From an uncultured Bacteroidales bacterium (GTDB taxonomy: Bacteria; Bacteroidota; Bacteroidia; Bacteroidales; Bacteroidaceae), in the NCBI GenBank assembly GCA_945837185.1, contig CAMAMZ010000060.1, positions 1-11,698 of the forward strand: a stretch of 11,698 nt of DNA, in the 5' to 3' direction. Positions 7,556 to 11,698 of the stretch are shown here, one piece after another. The position numbers and the translations under genes were made by a program. The first letter of the stretch is position 1, and every line of letters starts with the position of its first letter. Below the pieces are notes generated by a model that was given only the letters and a program-made list of their open reading frames with translations, was not told where the DNA came from and did no database searches.

Positions 7556-8635
7556 ATGCAGCTACATATATTCAACCCCGAACATGACATGGCGCTTGCC
7601 CTCGATATGGAAAAATTTGTGCCGAGTCATGCCGGGAGGGAAATGCGTGCTGACCTCGGTTTCTTGCCTGCGCTGTGGGCCGAAGACGGGGATTGGGTGC
7701 TGGTGGATGATGTGGAAGGGGCCAAGGCGCGCATACGTCATCTTGGCGCCTACGCGCACAACGTACATTTCATTACATGCGATGCGCTCGGCCATCATCC
7801 TTCTTTTCTGCACATTCAACCGTGGGGATGGAACCGTGCCTTGCGCCGACAGTTGTTGGATGCGGGCATAAACGAGGCGCAGCTGCCTTCGCACGATGTG
7901 CTTTCCAACATTCGCCAGATGAGTCATCGGTTTTGGGCGGCCACGCATTTGCTGAAGCCTCTTGTGGCTGGCGACACTTCGAACAGGGTGGGACTTGCCC
8001 ATCAGGTTTCTGACGCAGAAGAGCTGGAAGTCTTGATCGCGACGCTCGGTAAATGTGTGTTGAAGGCGCCTTGGAGCAGTAGCGGAAGGGGATTGCGCTA
8101 TGTGGAACAGCTAACCACCCATCAACGGGGATGGGCACGCAACATCATAGCAAAGCAGAGGAGCGTGATGGTGGAGCCCTATTTCCATAAAGTAATGGAT
8201 TTTGCCTGCGAGTTTGAGGTGAAGGGCAACGAGGTGCGCTATTGTGGATTGTCGATATTCCGCACGGTTAATGGTATGTATGCCGGCAACGTGATTGCCA
8301 CGGAGCAGGAAAAGGAGGATATGGTATCGGAGTTTTTTCCTTTCGTAAAGGTGCGTGCGGCCATCAACGATTTGCTGCAATTGTTTGCTGAAAATCTCGC
8401 GGGCATTTACGAAGGGCCATTAGGGGTTGACATGATGCTGGTAAATACAGAAAATGCGACGAAACTTCACCCTTGTGTAGAGGTGAACCTTCGTCGCACA
8501 ATGGGGCATGTGGCTCTTGCCTTCAATCCTTCGCCTTGCATGCCTCGCAGGTTAATGCAGGTGGGGCGGGAGAGTGGCGCTTACCACTTGCGCCTCCTGA
8601 CCACAGCCGAAAACTGTTTGCCATCTTACTGGTAA
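7556..8635 (+). CDS. ATP-grasp-like protein of unknown substrate
   Basis: I do not recognise a named gene. The 359 residues look like an ATP-grasp ligase or kinase. LKAPWSSSGRGLRYV (169-183) resembles the first ATP-binding lysine strand and glycine loop (K170, G177, G179). VMVEPYF (204-210) resembles the adenine-contacting hinge with E207. GVDMM (290-294) and HPCVEVNLRRTMGHVAL (305-321) resemble the metal-binding end of the fold, with D292, E309 and N311 as likely ligands and R313/R314 for phosphate. The N-terminus LHIFNPEHDMALA (3-15) and the PWGWNRALR segment (89-97) look conserved and may form the substrate-binding domain. No signal peptide or membrane segment is seen, so it should be cytoplasmic. 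It has a -7 box, is transcribed alone, and ends 32 bases from the convergent epimerase-like gene. A peptide or amino-acid ligase role is possible but unproven. Confidence 0.72.
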   Translation: MQLHIFNPEHDMALALDMEKFVPSHAGREMRADLGFLPALWAEDGDWVLVDDVEGAKARIRHLGAYAHNVHFITCDALGHHPSFLHIQPWGWNRALRRQLLDAGINEAQLPSHDVLSNIRQMSHRFWAATHLLKPLVAGDTSNRVGLAHQVSDAEELEVLIATLGKCVLKAPWSSSGRGLRYVEQLTTHQRGWARNIIAKQRSVMVEPYFHKVMDFACEFEVKGNEVRYCGLSIFRTVNGMYAGNVIATEQEKEDMVSEFFPFVKVRAAINDLLQLFAENLAGIYEGPLGVDMMLVNTENATKLHPCVEVNLRRTMGHVALAFNPSPCMPRRLMQVGRESGAYHLRLLTTAENCLPSYW

Positions 8636-8667
8636 GCTGTAGCGGCTTGCTTTATGAAACGCCCCTT

Positions 8668-9762
8668 TTAGTTTGTTGCAGCAGGAGTGTTGTGGGGTGC
8701 TGTAAGAATTTGAAGGATGCGTTCGGCACTTCTTCCATCCCATCGGTCGGGTATATGGGCCGTTTTCCAATTACCTTCCAAGAGTTGTGTAACGGCCTGC
8801 GCCAGCGCTTCTGCATCGGTACCCACCAACAGGTTCGACCCAACGGTAACCGTTTCAATATGCTCCGCATAGGTATTGAGCGTAATACAGGGAACATTGC
8901 GGAAGGTAGCTTCTTCAGCCACGTTATCGCTATCGGTAATGATTCCTTTGGCATGCTCGGCAAGATAACCGAAAGTCAGATAACCTAAAGGCGCCACCAA
9001 ATGCAGGTTGGGCATGGCGGGCAGTTGCTTCAACACGGCCATGGCCTCCGGTTGCAACGGGGCAATAATAGGTGTGCGAGCAGCTGTGGCAGCCAGCCGA
9101 TGAATCAATGCGGAAAGCGTCTCTTTGTCTTCGAGCAACACACGTCTGTTCAGCGTGAGAACGAGGTAATTCCCATCTTCAACGGCAAGTTCGTCGAGCC
9201 ATGCGGGACGCACATAGCGCAACCTATCCGCACGAATGTTGTCCGTAAGCAAGTTGCCCACCATATATACTTTCGACAAAGCCGCGCCCTCACGATTAGC
9301 GATGGAGTTGTTGCTCATTCCAGCCGTAAAGAGTATATCGGAAAGGCCATCTATCACGATACGGTTCACCTCTTTCGGCATATTGATGTTGAAGCTGCGT
9401 GTGCCTGCCGACAGATGGGCCAACGTGATGCCTTGCTTTTTGGTTACAATGGCAACTGCCATGGTAGATGCCAAGTCGTCGACAACTATCACGGTATCGG
9501 TAGGATGGGTGTGGAGATACTGGTCGAAACGGAACATCACCTGTGCTGTAATCTCGTTCAGGTTGTTGCTGTCTACACCCAGATAGGCATCAGGATGCTT
9601 GATAGCCAATTCCTCGAAAAGACCGTGTTCAAGGGTGGGGTCGTCATCCTTGCCCGTATATACCAACGACATCTCTACGTCCGTTTCCTTCGCAGCACGT
9701 AACAGCGGAGCGATCTTGAAAAAATTAGGGCGGGCTCCAGCCACAATACAGATTTTCATCAT
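8668..9762 (-). CDS. Divergent UDP-GlcNAc 2-epimerase-like protein (WecB/MnaA family)
   Basis: The 364-residue protein has the two-Rossmann GT-B layout of non-hydrolysing UDP-GlcNAc 2-epimerases, which make UDP-ManNAc for surface polysaccharides. Conserved parts are GARPNFFKIAPLL (R11, K16), NR at 133-134 in MPKEVNR, VYMVGN (165-170), ITDSDNVAEEATF (275-287) and LVGTD (312-316). Key catalytic positions differ. Against E. coli WecB, D95 is kept as D96, but E117 becomes S118 (HLSAGTR), E131 becomes K130 (MPKEVNR), H213 becomes N205 (TLNRRVL), and the TGQH motif is TGKDDD. It may be a non-catalytic or repurposed relative. Two ATGs are possible, 9762 and 9759; an AGGAG three or six bases before them favours 9759 slightly. 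It follows the SPFH gene by 34 bases with no promoter between, so the two are probably co-transcribed. The last 12 residues or so look like a disordered tail. Confidence 0.82.
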   Translation of the reverse strand: MMKICIVAGARPNFFKIAPLLRAAKETDVEMSLVYTGKDDDPTLEHGLFEELAIKHPDAYLGVDSNNLNEITAQVMFRFDQYLHTHPTDTVIVVDDLASTMAVAIVTKKQGITLAHLSAGTRSFNINMPKEVNRIVIDGLSDILFTAGMSNNSIANREGAALSKVYMVGNLLTDNIRADRLRYVRPAWLDELAVEDGNYLVLTLNRRVLLEDKETLSALIHRLAATAARTPIIAPLQPEAMAVLKQLPAMPNLHLVAPLGYLTFGYLAEHAKGIITDSDNVAEEATFRNVPCITLNTYAEHIETVTVGSNLLVGTDAEALAQAVTQLLEGNWKTAHIPDRWDGRSAERILQILTAPHNTPAATN

Positions 9763-9765
9763 GTT

Positions 9766-9770
9766 CTCCT
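9766..9770 (-). promoter_or_regulatory. Shine-Dalgarno sequence of the epimerase-like gene
   Basis: The minus strand reads AGGAG followed by AAC and then two ATG codons in tandem. Spacing is three bases to the first ATG (9762) and six to the second (9759), so the second is the better initiation site. It is the only strong Shine-Dalgarno match in front of a gene in this window. Confidence 0.5.
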
Positions 9771-9796
9771 AAAAGTTGTTTGCCTTTTGTGATGCT

Positions 9797-10750
9797 CTAT
9801 TCACTTTTGAAAAGTTCCTTGATGCCTCCTATGGAGCCCATCAGGTTTGTAGCCTCATAAGGCATGAATACCGTCTTGGTCTTGTCGCCTTGCGCCACTT
9901 CGTTGAGCATTTGAATATATTTTTGTGCCAACAGATAATTGGCAGGATTTGTGCTCTTGCCAACAGCTTCGGTAATGCGCTGGATGGCAATAGCTTCGGC
10001 TTCGGCCTTCCTGATACGGGCTGTTGCCTCTCCCTCTGCCTTCAGAATGGCTTCCTGCTTGATGGCCTCTGCGCGGTTGATGGTAGCAGCCTTGTCGCCT
10101 TCCGATTGTAGAATCTGCGCCTGTTTCTCTCCTTCGCTTGTGAGAATGGTGGCACGCTTGTTACGCTCAGCCTGCATCTGCTTTTCCATCGCTTGCAGCA
10201 CGCTTGCGGGAGGCGTGATGTCTTGCAGCTCCACACGATTCACTTTGATACCCCATTTATTGGTAGCATCGTCCAGCACCCCACGGAGTTTGGAGTTGAT
10301 GGTGTCGCGCGAGGTCAAGGTCTGGTCGAGTTCCATTTCGCCAATAATGTTTCTGAGGGTGGTTTGTGTCAACTTCTCAATAGCATTGGGAAGATTGTTG
10401 ATTTCATATACCGCCTTGAAAGGGTCGACAATCTGGAAATAAAGCAAGGCGTTGATTTGCATCTGGATATTGTCTTTGGTAATGACATTCTGCTTGTCAA
10501 AATCGTACACCTGTTCGCGCAAATCGATAGTTGTGGTATACATATAGCGCCCTCTGTTGACGGTAACGATTTCCTTTGCGCGGTCGATAAAGGGAATAAT
10601 GATATTGATACCGGGTTTGAGGGTGGCAAAGTATTTTCCCAGACGCTCTACAATCTTCGTTTCCGACTGGGGAATGATAATAACAGACTTCTTGACAAAT
10701 ACAACTGCAAGAACGATTAGTGCAATAAGAAAAACATAAGTGAATTCCAT
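9797..10750 (-). CDS. SPFH/band-7 (stomatin, paraslipin-like) membrane protein
   Basis: Membrane-anchored scaffold of the stomatin/prohibitin/flotillin superfamily, forming large ring oligomers that organise membrane microdomains or control proteases; partner of NfeD-type proteins. The 317 residues have an N-terminal membrane anchor (4-20), then the SPFH domain (about 24-185) with IIIPQSETKIVERLGKY (24-40), PGINIIIPFIDR (46-57) and LRNIIGEMELDQTLTSRDTI (132-151). An Ala/Glu-rich coiled coil follows (about 185-265, many EAEA/EGE motifs), then a C-terminal segment (268-285) with NYLLAQKYIQ typical of paraslipins. Everything expected is present. The nfeD-like gene lies upstream on the same strand, but 395 bases away across a tandem-repeat array instead of the usual short gap. 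No TAnnTTTG box is present in that gap, so expression probably depends on read-through from the nfeD promoter. Confidence 0.92.
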   Translation of the reverse strand: MEFTYVFLIALIVLAVVFVKKSVIIIPQSETKIVERLGKYFATLKPGINIIIPFIDRAKEIVTVNRGRYMYTTTIDLREQVYDFDKQNVITKDNIQMQINALLYFQIVDPFKAVYEINNLPNAIEKLTQTTLRNIIGEMELDQTLTSRDTINSKLRGVLDDATNKWGIKVNRVELQDITPPASVLQAMEKQMQAERNKRATILTSEGEKQAQILQSEGDKAATINRAEAIKQEAILKAEGEATARIRKAEAEAIAIQRITEAVGKSTNPANYLLAQKYIQMLNEVAQGDKTKTVFMPYEATNLMGSIGGIKELFKSE

Positions 10751-10763
10751 ACTCTTATAATTA

Positions 10764-11085
10764 ATTGTTAAACCTTCAAGTGAATCGAATGAATTGTTAT
10801 TCCATCAAGTGAATAGGATGGGTTACGACTTTACCTTCAGGTGTATAGGATTAGTTACCTTCCTTTCAAATGAATCGGATTGATTGTTATGCTATCATGT
10901 GGATTGAATTAATTGTTCTACTTTTTAATTGGATTGAGTTAATTGTTCTACCATCAAATGGATTGAATCAATTGCCTTGCCATCAAATGGATTGAGTTTA
11001 TTGTCTCGCTTTTAATTGGATTGAGTTCATTATTAAACTTTCAAGAGAATCAGATAAATGGTTAAACCGTCAAGTTTTTGGATTT
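10764..11085. repeat. Degenerate tandem array, about 11 units of 28-31 bases
   Basis: Units begin at about 10764, 10793, 10822, 10853, 10883, 10912, 10942, 10971, 11000, 11029 and 11058, most exactly 29 or 30 bases apart; a weaker twelfth may start at 11086. On the plus strand a unit starts ATTGTT and, after six to eight bases, carries a core such as CATCAAATGGATTGA. The middle units (10912-11028) are most alike; the flanking ones are decayed. Two unit types alternate irregularly: ATCAAATGG (10942, 10971) and TTTAATTGG (10912, 11000). The period is not a multiple of three and there are stops in all frames, so it is not coding. There are no distinct spacers, so it is not CRISPR. It fills most of the nfeD-SPFH gap; nothing else is seen in 10751-11145. 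Confidence 0.8.
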
Positions 11086-11145
11086 ATGGTGATACTATCC
11101 CATCCTATTGAAATAGAGTCGTTGTGCCGGCAACAAGTATTACAC

Positions 11146-11598
11146 TCATTTTGACAAAGGCTTTACTGTCAACACAATACTCTCACGTGCTTCAACAATC
11201 ACTTGAGTACCTTTCTCCAATCTATCAGCATCCAGACATACGGCAGGCCATTCGTCGCCATCTATTTTCACGTAGCCACCCTTTTCAGGTGATACGGTTT
11301 CAATCACAACAGCATGCCGTCCTATAAGGGCATCAGCGTTGCTCGCCTTTTCTTTTTTGCCATGAAGCCACTTACAAAGGGAAGGACGCAGGAACAAGAT
11401 ACAAGCAACTGAACATAAGGCAAACAAGAACAGTTGCAAGCCAAACGGTTGATCGAGGTACGACAACGCAACAGCCACTAAAGCGCCTATGGCAAAGCAT
11501 ATAACGAAAAAGTCGCCCGAGCTGAGCTCTACAATCAGGCAGATTACCGCTAATGCCAACCACAATAATCCTAAATGTGCCATGATAAAATCCATCAT
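11146..11598 (-). CDS. NfeD-like membrane protein, short form
   Basis: Inner-membrane partner of SPFH/stomatin proteins, lacking the ClpP-like serine protease domain of long NfeD. The 150 residues comprise three hydrophobic segments (about 8-25, 29-47 and 53-71), a basic linker (76-85), and a C-terminal OB-fold domain (88-147) with ALIGRHAVVIETVSP, GGYVKIDGDEWPAV (108-121) and KGTQVIVEARESIVLTVKPL (129-148), the standard NfeD C-domain pattern. The length fits the short NfeD class. It is the first gene of the probable nfeD, SPFH, epimerase-like operon and has a clear promoter. ATG codons at 11598 and 11595 are both possible; a weak AAGG suits the second. Role in membrane organisation or quality control is from family knowledge only. 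Confidence 0.88.
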   Translation of the reverse strand: MMDFIMAHLGLLWLALAVICLIVELSSGDFFVICFAIGALVAVALSYLDQPFGLQLFLFALCSVACILFLRPSLCKWLHGKKEKASNADALIGRHAVVIETVSPEKGGYVKIDGDEWPAVCLDADRLEKGTQVIVEARESIVLTVKPLSK

Positions 11599-11638
11599 AC
11601 CTTGTTTAAATTAAATAGTGTTACAATTGTTTATGTTG

Positions 11639-11669
11639 CAAAAATAGTGCAAATCGAAGACAATACAAA
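11639..11669 (-). promoter_or_regulatory. Promoter of the nfeD-SPFH operon
   Basis: Minus strand TTTG (11669-11666), 19 bases, TATTTTTG (11646-11639), fitting the Bacteroidota consensus exactly. The start of transcription is expected near 11632, about 34 bases before the nfeD ATG. Confidence 0.65.
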
Positions 11670-11698
11670 ACAAACTCGTTTGTTTTTATTGTTGAGAT

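Noticed and set aside
7542..7871. Overlapping plus-strand frame starting 14 bases before the ATP-grasp-like gene
   Set aside because: It overlaps the longer frame, which has conserved-looking motifs; its own product shows no domain and its start lies close to the predicted transcription start.
8636..8667. Terminator between the convergent ATP-grasp-like and epimerase-like genes
   Set aside because: Only a four-base stem (AAGC/GCTT) is visible and it lacks a U-tract in either direction; termination may occur inside the opposing gene.
10764..11085. CRISPR array
   Set aside because: Units follow each other directly with gradual decay; there are no near-identical repeats separated by unique spacers and no cas genes nearby.
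11117..11137. GC-rich dyad TTGTGCCGGCAACAA downstream of nfeD as a terminator
   Set aside because: The arms meet with no room for a loop and there is no following T run on the minus strand, so it cannot act as a normal intrinsic terminator.

Overview
The window looks like ordinary core chromosome of a member of the Bacteroidota, most likely order Bacteroidales and probably Prevotella or a close relative. The evidence is the Bacteroidota-type promoters (TTTG, about 19 bases, TAnnTTTG), the near absence of Shine-Dalgarno sequences, and the character of the proteins: a Bacteroidota-like S16 start, a PafA-type phosphatase, a fused pyruvate:ferredoxin oxidoreductase and a Bacteroidales-style AAA ATPase. 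I see no insertion sequence, integrase, phage gene, CRISPR array, tRNA or rRNA. The genus is inference.

Layout. At 1-88 lies the 5' end of rpsP (minus strand), with a well-formed promoter. At 273-1772 (minus) is an exported PafA-like alkaline phosphatase. At 1957-2337 (plus) is a small L-rhamnose mutarotase family protein with its own promoter, followed by a hairpin-rich terminator block that separates it from the convergent nifJ. At 2468-6046 (minus) is full-length pyruvate:ferredoxin oxidoreductase, the central fermentative enzyme here. At 6200-7390 (minus) is an AAA ATPase with a changed Walker B motif. It is divergent from a plus-strand gene at 7556-8635, which I read as an ATP-grasp-like protein of unknown substrate. 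Convergent with that gene is a probable minus-strand operon, read in the order nfeD-like (11146-11598), SPFH/band-7 protein (9797-10750), and a divergent UDP-GlcNAc 2-epimerase-like protein (8668-9762).

The genes are mostly separate housekeeping units. The only clear functional partnership is the NfeD and SPFH membrane pair, a widespread bacterial combination. Two things about that operon are unusual. The 395-base gap between nfeD and the SPFH gene is almost filled by a degenerate tandem array with a period of about 29 bases. The last gene keeps the epimerase fold signature but has lost most of the residues needed for epimerase catalysis. These two, with the orphan ATP-grasp-like gene, are the best candidates for undescribed biology. 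I do not see a convincing new multi-gene defence or mobile system.
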